Positions 27,969-37,166 of a stretch of DNA of 64,000 bases are shown here, piece after piece. This DNA is from DATAES01 sp963721305 (GTDB lineage Bacteria; Actinomycetota; Acidimicrobiia; Acidimicrobiales; JACDCH01), in NCBI GenBank assembly GCA_963721305.1, contig CAVRIR010000003.1:1054001-1118000 (forward strand), in the 5' to 3' direction. The notes under the pieces are model-generated. The model made no database searches and had not been told where the DNA came from. It was given only the letters and a program-made list of their open reading frames with translations. Both the position numbers and the translations under genes were made by a program. How positions within the stretch are numbered: position 1 is the first letter of the stretch; every line of letters starts with the position of its first letter.

Positions 27969-29135
27969 GTGGTAGCGCGCTTTGCGCTCGCCTATCCGCC
28001 CACAAGAAGCAGCTATTTGGAGCGCACTGTGGATTCACAAGAAGCAAGCAAGCTGTGCGAGTTGCTTCACAAGGCAACCCATGTGAACCCGCACCGGAAG
28101 CCCGGGCAGCAGCTTGTCGATCTTGTGCAATCGATCTTTGACGTGGATGCGGTTGCCATTCTCGATCTGGATCTGCGCGAGATCTACCAGACCGGGGAGT
28201 GGTTCGATGATCTGGAAGAGATGCTCAAGAGCATCAGTCTCTTCGAGACCACGAGCGAAGACCGCGAGACCGGATTGATTCGCCGGGTGCTGCGAATGGG
28301 GCATTTACCCATCGGGGCAATGCTTCTGCGTGGCGAAAGCACAGCCCAGGCGGCAGACGCTATTGGGGCGATCGTTTCCATCACCTTTGATCGTTATCAC
28401 GCGTTCGCCAACGAAAGCCGATCGGAAACCGCGAGGCAGACCGAACAGATGCGCACGACGGTGCTCGACTCGCTTGCACATGCCTACAAAACACCGCTAA
28501 CCGCGATCCAGGCTGCCGGCAGCGGGCTCGCCGCCATGGGGAATCTGACGCCCTCACAATCCGAGCTTGTGAGCATCATCGAAGAACAGGCTGACTATCT
28601 GAAGCAGTTGACAAACCGTCTGCTGCGCACCGCCCGGCTGCAGGCTTCGGATCTCGTTCCGCAAGCAGAAAACATAGCGGTTGGACCGCTCATTGATGAC
28701 GTCGTGGCAAGTTTGCATGAGCCGCTCGCTCGCTTCGGTGTTGCAATCACTCTCTCGAGTGAAGACATCGCGTTCCGTGGCGACAGGGGTCTGGTAACTG
28801 CTTTGCTTACTCAGTATGTGGACAATGCCAGCAAGTACGCCCAGGCCGGAACAAAAATTATGATTGAAGGTGTGGAGAAGGCAAACGCCGTGATTCTTTC
28901 CGTGAGAAGCATCGGTCCCGTCATTCCGGCGAGCGACCACGAACGTATCTTCGATCGCTACGTTCGCTCGTCGCCTTCGGTCAGCCAGGCGCCCGGAACA
29001 GGTATCGGCCTCTCTATTGCCAAGCAAGCTGCACAGGCTCATGGAGGGCACGTCTGGGTAACGAGCACCGCAGCCGGAGTTACCACGTTTTATGCATCGT
29101 TTCCCAACCTGCCTCAGGATGGTGCGAACGAATGA
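27969..29135 (+). CDS. Sensor histidine kinase, KdpD C-terminal-like
   Basis: Kinase of up to 388 residues; the start may be GTG 27969 or GTG 28029 (VDSQEASKLC). The N-terminal part is a GAF-like domain (QLVDLVQSIFDVDAVAILDL). The phosphoacceptor box is VLDSLAHAYKTPLTAIQAAG. The ATPase domain has the N-box LLTQYVDNASKYA and the G-box GTGIGLSIAKQAAQAHGGHV. There are no transmembrane helices, so it should sense a cytosolic signal. The stop overlaps the regulator start (ATGA). It sits between amt-glnB and glnA, suggesting a nitrogen role. Confidence 0.85.
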   Translation: MVARFALAYPPTRSSYLERTVDSQEASKLCELLHKATHVNPHRKPGQQLVDLVQSIFDVDAVAILDLDLREIYQTGEWFDDLEEMLKSISLFETTSEDRETGLIRRVLRMGHLPIGAMLLRGESTAQAADAIGAIVSITFDRYHAFANESRSETARQTEQMRTTVLDSLAHAYKTPLTAIQAAGSGLAAMGNLTPSQSELVSIIEEQADYLKQLTNRLLRTARLQASDLVPQAENIAVGPLIDDVVASLHEPLARFGVAITLSSEDIAFRGDRGLVTALLTQYVDNASKYAQAGTKIMIEGVEKANAVILSVRSIGPVIPASDHERIFDRYVRSSPSVSQAPGTGIGLSIAKQAAQAHGGHVWVTSTAAGVTTFYASFPNLPQDGANE

Positions 29136-29884
29136 GCACCCATCAGACATCAACACCGATTCAGGTCCTGGTCGTTGACGATGAGCCGGCTATCCGCCGC
29201 GCCCTCCGGGCCTCGTTAACAGAACTCGGCTTCACTATCGAGGAGGCGTCTCGAGGAGAAGACGCCATCCAGCTGGTGCAGACGAAACCCTACGATGCGG
29301 TGCTGCTCGATATCAATATGCCCGGGATGGGTGGAATCAAGACCCTGCTCAAACTCCGCGCCATGTTCCCCCGACTGCCGATCTTGATGCTCACCGTGCA
29401 GGACAGTGAAGAGAGCAAGATTGATGCACTCGAGCGCGGAGCAGACGATTACATTACGAAGCCATTCAGCATGCGTGAGTGCATGGCGCGCATTCGCTCC
29501 GCCGTGCGGCGGGCACAGACCCCAGAACGCCCCGACGACGCACCGATATCTATTGGCGAGATCGAGGTGAAACCGACACGACGGACTGTGACGAAGGCGG
29601 GACAGCCCATTCACCTTACGCGCAAAGAGTATGAGATTCTCTACTTCCTCATGCTGAATGCCGGGCGCGCCGTCACCTACGGCAAACTGCTGACTGCGGT
29701 CTGGGGCACCGAGTTTCGACACGAGGTGGACTACGCAAGGACCTTCGTCCGGCAATTGCGCAAGAAGATTGAGGATGACCCGTCCGACCCTCGCTATCTC
29801 TTGACAGACCCCTACGTGGGGTACCGGTTTGCAGAGTATCCCGTCGCCGGTTCGCCGCCGGATGCCTCATCAGCCAAAAGCTAA
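29132..29884 (+). CDS. OmpR/KdpE-type response regulator
   Basis: Regulator of 250 residues coupled to the preceding kinase by a 4-base overlap. The receiver has VLVVDDEPAIRRALRASL, the phospho-Asp in YDAVLLDINMPGMGGI, the Thr in ILMLTVQDSEE and the Lys in DDYITKPFSM. The winged-helix output domain has LTRKEYEILYFLMLNAGRAV, HEVDYARTFVRQLRKKIEDD and YLLTDPYVGYRF. It is likely to bind promoters nearby, such as amt or glnA, but no target is proven. Confidence 0.9.
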   Translation: MSTHQTSTPIQVLVVDDEPAIRRALRASLTELGFTIEEASRGEDAIQLVQTKPYDAVLLDINMPGMGGIKTLLKLRAMFPRLPILMLTVQDSEESKIDALERGADDYITKPFSMRECMARIRSAVRRAQTPERPDDAPISIGEIEVKPTRRTVTKAGQPIHLTRKEYEILYFLMLNAGRAVTYGKLLTAVWGTEFRHEVDYARTFVRQLRKKIEDDPSDPRYLLTDPYVGYRFAEYPVAGSPPDASSAKS

Positions 29885-29956
29885 TCTCACGCGGATCGTA
29901 TTTGAGAAAATGCGGAGGCGACGCGCGCCGCCTCCTGGGAAACGCCTGGCGTGAGT

Positions 29957-31388
29957 TTAGAAGAGGTTCCAAAGGGCCTGGTTATAGACCTCGTGGTGAT
30001 ACTGGACCTCGGCCGCTTTGACAAATGTTCCAAGCTGCCGTGGTGCGCGTTCTGCTGCGGCTTGCTTCAAGGTCAGCAAAGCGACCCTTTACGTCGTCGC
30101 CGAGGATGGAGCTGATCCAGGGTGAAGTGCGGAAATCGTCGATCGCCTTCTGGATGTTGTCGGGCAGGTACCGCTCGGCCTGGCGGAGATCTTTCAGATC
30201 AGACTTGCTTCCCTCAAGCCCTGTTTTGAAGATCGAGTAGAGCGCGAGGTAGGGGTTCGCATCGGGAGCAACGGAGCGTACCTCGAGCCGTGCCGACTTG
30301 GAATTTCCAATGGGAATGCGAATCATCGATCCGCGATCCGTGGCTGAGGCTTTGATCTGATTCGGTGCTTCGAAGTGCGGGTCGAGCCTGCGGTACGCGT
30401 TCACACTCGAGTTGAGAATGAGGCACAGATCGAGCGCATGGGTGAGGATGCGATCAACAAACTCCCATCCGAAGGCAGATGTCTTCTCCGCGCCTCCCTC
30501 GTCCCAGACCAGATTGACGTTGTCCTTCGACACTGAGATGTTGGTGTGCATGCCGCTGCCGTTCACTCCCACGACAGGCTTAGGAAGGAAAGAGGCCGTG
30601 TAGCCGAGGTTCGCCGCAACCTGACGTGCCAGCAGTTTGTAGAGCTGAATCTGATCAGCTGCAGCAACGACCTCACCGTAACCATAGTTGATCTCAAACT
30701 GGCTCGGCGCTACCTCCGGATGGTCCTTCTCGTTCTGGAAACCCATCGCACGCTGCACCTCGGCCGAGGTATCAATGAAGGCGCGCAGAGGATCCAGGGG
30801 CAGTGAATGGTAGTAGCCGCCGGTATTTACAAACTCGAACTTGCCAGTCTCATGGAAACGCCTCTCGGCATCGCGCCCCGCAAAAAGGAAGCCTTCGATC
30901 TCATTTGCCGCGTTCAGCGTGTAGCCCTTCTCCTTGAAGAGCTTGTCAGAGTACGCCTGCAATACGCCGCGGAGATCTCCGGCGTAGGGCTCGCCATTTT
31001 TGCCAATTACAGATCCGAAAACAATAACCTTCCCCGAGCCGAAGACATCGGCGGGCACCCAATAGAACGCGCTCCAGTCGATTCCGAGACGAAGGTCGCT
31101 TTCCTTTTGAGCTGTAAAGCCTCGAATCGACGATCCATCGAAGGTCAGATTGTCGTAGCTGGACAACAAAAACTTCTTGTCGTAATCGAGCAGATGCAGG
31201 CGGCCTTCGAGATCAGAAAACAACACCGTTACGGCTTTAATCCGCTTTTCGTCCTTCAGATACTTCAGCCGCTCCTCGCCGATCTTATCCGCCGACACAC
31301 GATTCCTGCGGTCCGTCTTGGCCTTCAGGTTTAATTCTTCCAGTTCTTCATACCCAAGGGTTAAAAAATTTCGGTACTCGGTCGACAT
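29957..31388 (-). CDS. glnA: Glutamine synthetase family protein (one frameshift near the C-terminus)
   Basis: Glutamate-ammonia ligase, about 476 residues. The N-terminal beta-grasp contains the sequence LLSSYDNLTFDGSSIRGFTA. Catalytic-domain blocks are FEINYGYGEVVAAADQIQLY, KPVVGVNGSGMHTNISVSKD (glutamate-binding His), NSSVNAYRRLDPHFEAPNQI, and RIPIGNSKSARLEVRSVAPD with the conserved Arg. Near 30075 a base is lost; the other frame continues LKQAAAERAPRQLGTFVKAA and ends HEVYNQALWNLF at TAA 29957-29959. No adenylylation Tyr motif is evident. It is convergent with the KdpDE-like pair. Confidence 0.85.
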
Positions 31389-31659
31389 GCATCTCCTTTC
31401 GCCAGAATCAAGATTCGGGGTACGTCGACCTTAGCGAGCAGGACATGAAGGACCCATGAAGATTCGACATTTTCAATCGGGCGGAGAAAGAGCTGTCCGG
31501 GACGGCGATCGGCAACTCGCCAGCGGCTGGTGGTATCCTGCACATCCAGAAACGGGAGATAAACTAATGGTGCTGCACGGGCAGCGCCGTCCCCTTGCAA
31601 CATGCGTGTCTCGACAAAGCATGTCGCTCCTGACATCAAACGGGTAGGAACGAACCCTA
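31389..31659. promoter_or_regulatory. Divergent intergenic region, glnA / MFS transporter
   Basis: This gap of 271 bases must contain promoters for glnA and the sugar-acid transporter operon. Short open frames here have no recognisable motifs. I see no clear operator. Confidence 0.3.
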
Positions 31660-32897
31660 ATGGATCGCAGGTGGTACTACATCGGCCTTGTGGCTGTCGC
31701 TATTGCGATCAGCTATTTCGACCGACAGACACTGCCGATCGCCATTACCGCGATCCAGAAGAACATCCCGTTGTCCGATCAACAGTTCTCTTATCTGGGG
31801 ACCGCCTTCCTGCTTTCTTATGCAGTGCTTTACATGGTGGGGGGCCGGCTACTCGATGTGCTTGGAACGCGGCGCGGATTTCTGTTGATTATGACCGGCT
31901 GGTCCCTAGCATCTGCGTTGCACGCCACGGCTACTGGATTCGGTGTTCTCCTGCTGGCGCGCCTCGCTCTGGGAGCGGGCGAAGGCGGAGCCTTTCCAGC
32001 GGCTACGCGGGTGGTTGCGGAGTGGATTCCGACACACGCACGATCTACGGCGATGGGTCTGATCAATGCCGGCACGGCTGTCGGCTCACTGCTGGCTCCG
32101 CCGCTCATCGGTCTTGCTCTACTGCACGGCAACTGGCGCGCGATGTTCTTGCTGTCAGGCGCCCTCGGCTTGGCGTGGGTGCTTTGGTGGTCGCTTAGCT
32201 ATCGACCGAACAGCAACACTCTTTCCGTGAATACGATCGACGCCCGATTGGCCGCAAGCGACATGACTGGGGCGAAGTCGTGAAGATGCGCAACGTGCAG
32301 TCGTTCGTGTTCGCCAAGTTCATGAGTGACTCGGCCTGGTATTTTCTGCTGTTCTGGTTGCCGAAGTATCTCTACGACGCCCGCGGCTTCGATATAAAGC
32401 ATGTCAGCTACTATGCGTGGATTCCGTATGCGGCTTCCGGAGTGGGAAGTTTCGTGGGCGGCTGGTTTTCCTCGGAATTGCTACGGCGCGGGTGCTCGCT
32501 GGACTTTTCACGCAAACTCGCGCTGGGTCTCTGCGCGGCGGGCATGCCGGTCGTCATGCTTGTGTCGGTTTCACCGGTCGGAACCGCGATTGTCCTGTTC
32601 AGCATCGCCTTCTTCTGCCAGCAGGCGTGGTCGGGTCTCGTCATGACACTGCCCACGGATGTCTTCCCACTTACAATCGTGGGAACTGTCGCTGGGTTGA
32701 TTGGATTCGGTGGCGCCATCGGCGGAGCTATCTTCAGCCTGATCGCAGGGCGGATGCTGCAAATCGGGTTTACGTACGCCACGATTTTTATTTTTGTTGG
32801 ATCGTTTCACCTTATCGGTTTTGTTGCCATTCTTCTGTTCGCCGGTAAGATCCGCCCCCTTCGCTCTACAGATTTGAGAACCGGAGAGTTTGCATGA
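31660..32897 (+). CDS. MFS transporter, hexuronate/sugar-acid type (one frameshift)
   Basis: Twelve-helix permease of about 412 residues. The N-half reads YYIGLVAVAIAISYFDRQTL, then FLLSYAVLYMVGGRLLDVLG with the A-motif, and LALGAGEGGAFPAATRVVAE, typical of the ExuT/anion-cation symporter group. At about 32275 a base is lost at GAAGTCGTGAAG; the C-half continues MRNVQSFVFAKFMSDSAWYF, LFWLPKYLYDARGFDI and SGLVMTLPTDVFPLTIVGTV. Its end overlaps the next gene (ATGA). The operon content points to aldonate or hexuronate uptake. Confidence 0.83.
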
Positions 32898-34066
32898 AGA
32901 TCACCGAAATACGCACCAGAGTCGTTCAGTGGGAAGGAGAGACGGTTTCGCTTCCGCCGCACTTCTGCACGAACCCGATGGACCTAGTCGCTTTCCGCGA
33001 AGCGTCCATGGGGAACTTTGCGTTTCACAACTGGTTGCTGGTGGAGATCTATACCGACGCCGGGCTGGTGGGCGTGGGCAATGCGGCGCTATCGCCAATG
33101 GTGACGAAATCGTTGATCGATATCTACCTCAAGCCGCTGTTGCTGGGATCGGACCCATGGAATGTGGAGTATCTATGGCAGCAGATGTATCGACGCACGC
33201 TGGCGTTCGGACGCAAGGGCGTGGCTTTGGTGGCCATCTCAGCAGTGGATATAGCGCTCTGGGACCTGCTTGGCAAAGCAGCGAAACAACCGGTATTTCG
33301 TTTGCTCGGCGGCCGCACCAAAGAACGCATTCCGGTCTACGCGAGCCGCTTGTATGCAATGCCGATTCCGGAACTGCGTGAGGAAGCCCAAAAGTATAAG
33401 GACGAAGGCTACACGATGATGAAGCTGCGCTTCGGCTGGGGGCCGCTCGACGGCGCCGAGGGCATGCAAAGAAATCTGGAACTGGTGCGCGCCGTGCGTG
33501 AGGTGGTCGGCGAAGGTGTGGACATCATGACAGATGCCTACATGGGCTGGTCACTGGACTATGCCAAGCGCATGCTCCCGCTACTGGAGCCGTTTCACTT
33601 GCGCTGGTTGGAAGAGCCCGTGATTCCCGACGACACGCGCGGTTATAAGGAACTCAAGAGCTACGGACGCGTGCCGATTGCGGGCGGCGAGCATGAGTTC
33701 ACGATCTTCGGGTTTCGTGAGCTGTTGGAAAACAATGCGGTCGATTACATCCAGTTCGATACAAACCGGGTGGGCGGCATCAGCCAGGCGCGCAAGATCT
33801 CCGCGTTGGCCGAGGCTTTCCAGATCCCGGTGGTTCCTCACGCGGGACAGATGCACAACTACCATGTGGTGATGGCGAGTCTGAACTCACCCATCGCGGA
33901 GTTCTTCCCTAAGGTGGATGTGGAGGTGGGGAATGAACTTTTCTGGTACATCTTCGATGGCGAGCCTGTGCCGAAGGACGGGCACATCGATTTGGACGAT
34001 GAACTGCCGGGGCTCGGTCTGACAGTGAACGAGGAATCGTTGAAACGCTTCCGGATTGTCGAATGA
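32894..34066 (+). CDS. Enolase-superfamily sugar-acid dehydratase (rhamnonate dehydratase-like)
   Basis: Mandelate racemase/muconate-lactonizing-type enzyme of 390 residues, overlapping the MFS gene by 4 bases. The barrel contains the sequence VALVAISAVDIALWDLLGKA, the strand-2 segment EGYTMMKLRFGWGP, metal ligands in VDIMTDAYMGWSLDYAK (Asp), LRWLEEPVIPDD (Glu) and RVPIAGGEHEF (Glu), and the catalytic His region VVPHAGQMHNYHVVMAS. The HAGQMHNYH segment matches sugar-acid dehydratases that I recall as rhamnonate dehydratase-like, but fuconate or other 6-deoxyaldonates are possible. Confidence 0.82.
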   Translation: MKITEIRTRVVQWEGETVSLPPHFCTNPMDLVAFREASMGNFAFHNWLLVEIYTDAGLVGVGNAALSPMVTKSLIDIYLKPLLLGSDPWNVEYLWQQMYRRTLAFGRKGVALVAISAVDIALWDLLGKAAKQPVFRLLGGRTKERIPVYASRLYAMPIPELREEAQKYKDEGYTMMKLRFGWGPLDGAEGMQRNLELVRAVREVVGEGVDIMTDAYMGWSLDYAKRMLPLLEPFHLRWLEEPVIPDDTRGYKELKSYGRVPIAGGEHEFTIFGFRELLENNAVDYIQFDTNRVGGISQARKISALAEAFQIPVVPHAGQMHNYHVVMASLNSPIAEFFPKVDVEVGNELFWYIFDGEPVPKDGHIDLDDELPGLGLTVNEESLKRFRIVE

Positions 34067-34094
34067 ACAAGAGCAGGAACAAAAGGGGAGAGGC

Positions 34095-34976
34095 ATGTCG
34101 AAGCAGCCGGTAGCGCTTCTGGGTACAGGAACCATGGGAAGCGGAATGGCTCGCAACCTACGCAAAGCCGGCTTTCCGCTCGCCGTCTATAACCGCACTA
34201 AAGAGAGAGCTGAGCAACTGGCCGAAACGGGAGCACAGATGGCGGACACTCCTGCGCAGGCTGCTGCGGGCGCGGCAGTAGTGATCTCCATGCTGGCGGA
34301 TGATGATGCATCGCGCGAAGCATGGCTTGGTGCGCATGGCGCTGTTCCGGCGATGCAGCCTGGCGCTGTCGTCATCGAGTGCGGGACTGTGAGCCCGAAG
34401 TGGGTGCAAGAGTTGCACGAGGCGGCAGAAGCCCGCGGACTGCGGATGATGGACGCGCCGGTGACGGGCAGTCGTCCCCAAGCAAACGCCGGAGAGCTGA
34501 CGTTTCTTGCAGGTACTGATCAGGCCACACTCGAAACAGTGCGACCAGTCCTGGAGTCGATGAGCAAATCAGTCCTGCATGTTGGGCCAGTGGGAAGCGG
34601 GGCAGAACTCAAGCTCATCAACAACTTTCTTTGCGGTGTGCAGGTCGCTTCCTTTGCCGAGGCCATGGTCTGGATTGAGCGGAGTGAGTTGGACCGCGCA
34701 CAGGCTCTGGAGTTCCTGAAGACGGGCGCAGCGGGGAGCGGCATCTTCAAAGCGATGTCGGAGCGAATGACTGCCCGAACCTATGAAGTGAACTTCCTGC
34801 TTCGGCTCATGGAGAAGGACATGCGATATGCTCTGCAGGCGGCCGCGGCGACACAGACCACGCTGACAACGGCCGCCTGCGCGAACAAGCTATTCGAGCG
34901 AGCTGAAGCGGCAGGATACGGAGAGCGCGACATGGCTGCGGTCATCGAGGTTTTGCGCTCAAAGAACGAAGCCTAA
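34095..34976 (+). CDS. 3-hydroxyisobutyrate dehydrogenase-family NAD(P)-dependent oxidoreductase
   Basis: Protein of 293 residues from ATG 34095, with the ribosome site GGGGAGAGG 6 bases upstream. The dinucleotide-binding motif is VALLGTGTMGSGMARNLRKA. The family substrate signature is MMDAPVTGSRPQANAGELTF, and the catalytic Lys lies in GSGAELKLINNFLCGVQ. It resembles tartronate-semialdehyde or beta-hydroxyacid reductases. It follows the dehydratase, so it probably handles a hydroxyacid in the same pathway. Confidence 0.85.
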   Translation: MSKQPVALLGTGTMGSGMARNLRKAGFPLAVYNRTKERAEQLAETGAQMADTPAQAAAGAAVVISMLADDDASREAWLGAHGAVPAMQPGAVVIECGTVSPKWVQELHEAAEARGLRMMDAPVTGSRPQANAGELTFLAGTDQATLETVRPVLESMSKSVLHVGPVGSGAELKLINNFLCGVQVASFAEAMVWIERSELDRAQALEFLKTGAAGSGIFKAMSERMTARTYEVNFLLRLMEKDMRYALQAAAATQTTLTTAACANKLFERAEAAGYGERDMAAVIEVLRSKNEA

Positions 34977-35482
34977 AGGCACATAGCTCTTCTGAAGGTC
35001 TTCTTGCACCACACACAATCGACAGGCATTGTCCGGGGCCCGACTACGGATAGGTCGTATCTGGATCTTTTCATGTGATCCGCCTGCAGTCTCGGGGAAG
35101 AGAGGGCTCTTAGAGGTTACCTGCCGGAATACGGCTTGACGCTCTGACTGTAGGTCGATCATCGCGTTGACTTTGAATAATGTGGCCAGCCCAGTCGCAA
35201 CCGCATTGTTTCCGACACGCAGGCAACTTGAGAAATCCGAAATGAGCCGACGACTTTACTGTCACTAGAGACAGTTGTGAGTTGCACTCCCTGTAACTAG
35301 GTTCATCTTCGTACATCAATTCTTCCGGACCGGATGAGTTTTGACTCGTTGGGACCCGGGAAGAGCACGTCTAATCCAATCAAATTGCGTCACAATATCT
35401 TGCGTTGTCTGAGTATGGAGGCGAGCTCATTGGGAGCGGTGACCGTTGGAACAAGGAACGCAACGAGCTGAGGAGAAAGCGA
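34977..35482. other. Long intergenic region without recognised gene
   Basis: These 506 bases contain no frame with protein-like motifs. They are less GC-rich than the genes around them and end with the ribosome site GAGGAGAAAG ahead of the TRIC-like gene. I see no convincing RNA fold or terminator. Confidence 0.35.
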
Positions 35483-36160
35483 ATGAATCTGCCAAACTTT
35501 CCGCACATTGATGAGTTCTCGGCCGGCATCAACGCGTTGAACGGGGTGCTCGTTGCGCGTAGTCCATCTCACAACCGCGGCTACACTGTTGCCGGGCTGC
35601 TGATCATGGCTTTCTTTGGCGGCATCGGCGGCGGCGTAACCCGCGATGTTTTACTCAACGAGATTCCTTCGCCACTTAAAGGCACAACTTATTTCATTGT
35701 ATGCATGCTGATGGGATTGCTGGGACTGGCGATCTACCAATACGCCGAATCTCGGGAAGAGAGATTTCGCAAGAGAACGCTGGCATTCTTCAAGTCGTTC
35801 ACGCTCCCCTGGTTTGCAGTCTTGGGCGCGCATAGGGCGCTGGACCACGGCCTCGGGCTTTACGGCGCGATCCTCGTTGGGCTGGCGGCCACCACGGCCG
35901 GCGGAGTGTTTATCGACGTTTTCTCCGGTGTCACGCCTGAGATCGTTATGCCATCGGAGCACATTGTGACCAGCGCAGTGTTAGCGAGCACAGTCTACAC
36001 GCTGATTGCGCTGGGGACGAAAAATAGCCTTTCGTTTTTTCCGACCACGTTGATTGCAGTGACGGTCGCGTTCCTCTTCCGAGTATTTGCGGTACGTGAT
36101 CACTTCCCGCAATTGGTGCCGATGGCTCCGTCCGCAGCCGGTCCAGGCACGAAAGCGTAA
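35483..36160 (+). CDS. TRIC/UPF0126-family cation channel-like membrane protein
   Basis: Integral membrane protein of 225 residues from ATG 35483 with ribosome site GGAGAAAG. The N-terminal segment FSAGINALNGVLVARSP and the signature GLLIMAFFGGIGGGVTRDVL, with later GLAATTAGGVFIDVFSGVTP, mark the glycine-rich half-repeats of the TRIC channel family. It has about seven helices. Prokaryotic members conduct monovalent cations. The neighbours are a DUF202 protein and a possible ion channel. Confidence 0.82.
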   Translation: MNLPNFPHIDEFSAGINALNGVLVARSPSHNRGYTVAGLLIMAFFGGIGGGVTRDVLLNEIPSPLKGTTYFIVCMLMGLLGLAIYQYAESREERFRKRTLAFFKSFTLPWFAVLGAHRALDHGLGLYGAILVGLAATTAGGVFIDVFSGVTPEIVMPSEHIVTSAVLASTVYTLIALGTKNSLSFFPTTLIAVTVAFLFRVFAVRDHFPQLVPMAPSAAGPGTKA

Positions 36161-36230
36161 GTCTCTTGGACAAAAGATCCGCAACTCAATTCCGCCACGA
36201 TCGTAGAGCGCAAGTCTTAGGGATGGTCCG

Positions 36231-36650
36231 ATGAGCCTTGCTGAGCCAACTCCAAAAGACAGGGGCACAGTGCTTGCGGAAGAGCGAACAGATCTTGCTC
36301 TCCGGCGCACGATCATTGCGTCGGAGAGAACCCTGATGGCCTGGATCCGAACCTCTCTTTCGATGATCGGATTTGGGTTCACGATTTATAAGTTCTTCCA
36401 GTATCTGCCCGAAGATATCGCGGCTGGGAACATCAGCCGTCCGCAGGCGCCACGCAACCTGGGACTGAGTCTCATCGCTCTGGGCACTCTGGCTTTGGCC
36501 GCCGCGGCTTTGCAGCACGCTAATTTTCTAAAGGACATCGGAGCACCACAGAAGCTGTACAAATCCATCTCGTTTGTCGTGGCAATATTCGTCATCCTTA
36601 TTGGGGTCATCACCTTCTACGGTGTTCTTTTGCGCAAGGGGCCGTTTTAG
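36231..36650 (+). CDS. DUF202 (YidH-like) membrane protein
   Basis: Small membrane protein of 139 residues. The DUF202 signature is ALRRTIIASERTLMAWIRTS followed by LSMIGFGFTIYKFFQYL. Two more helices follow, LGLSLIALGTLALAAAALQ and ISFVVAIFVILIGVITFYG. The function of DUF202 proteins is not established. It lies downstream of the TRIC-like gene by 70 bases and may share its transcript. Confidence 0.85.
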   Translation: MSLAEPTPKDRGTVLAEERTDLALRRTIIASERTLMAWIRTSLSMIGFGFTIYKFFQYLPEDIAAGNISRPQAPRNLGLSLIALGTLALAAAALQHANFLKDIGAPQKLYKSISFVVAIFVILIGVITFYGVLLRKGPF

Positions 36651-36701
36651 AAAGAGGCATCGCGGCTGGAGTCTACCCGATGCATGCTTATGACCGCATG
36701 C

Positions 36702-37166
36702 CTAGGGCTGCGAGTTATGATGCGACCAGACTTCCTGTATGACCGTAAAGAGAAAAGCGGTGGTGAGCCCAAACAGGATCCATCCGTCCAACGCCTCGAG
36801 CGAGCCCATGAGCCGCCACTGCGCGTCCAGAGTGAGCTTGTCGTTGCCGAAAGTGGTCATAGCGCCCAGCGAATACAGCATGGCAGTCTTCCGGTCAGGT
36901 AGGGCGTCAAGCAGAAAGTAGGCGATGGCCCACCCTGCTGCCTCGATGCCGTGCAGAACTACGGCACCAAGGGCCGTTCCTCCGACTACAGACAGTGACA
37001 CCGCATCGGCGAGACCTCTATTCCGACGCGATTTCAATATCGAGCCCACGAGCCGCCTCAACATCCCAAGCCAGTAGGCGTGGAAGATGACAGTAACAAC
37101 AATGAGGGGCATGCTCCATGCCCAGTCGGAACCCCAGGGAGCGACGTTCGATGGGCTCAGCGTCAC
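36702..37166 (-). CDS. Small ion-channel-like 2-4-TM membrane protein
   Basis: Protein of 154 residues from GTG 37166, which overlaps the methyltransferase stop (GTGA). Hydrophobic segments are MPLIVVTVIFHAYWLG, GGTALGAVVLHGIEAAGWAI and WILFGLTTAFLFTVIQ. The pore-like segment is MLYSLGAMTTFGNDKLTLDA, where TTFGN stands where K+ channels have a TVGYG-type filter. I recall this as a family annotated loosely as two-TM ion channels. Ion selectivity cannot be stated. Confidence 0.65.
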   Translation of the reverse strand: MTLSPSNVAPWGSDWAWSMPLIVVTVIFHAYWLGMLRRLVGSILKSRRNRGLADAVSLSVVGGTALGAVVLHGIEAAGWAIAYFLLDALPDRKTAMLYSLGAMTTFGNDKLTLDAQWRLMGSLEALDGWILFGLTTAFLFTVIQEVWSHHNSQP

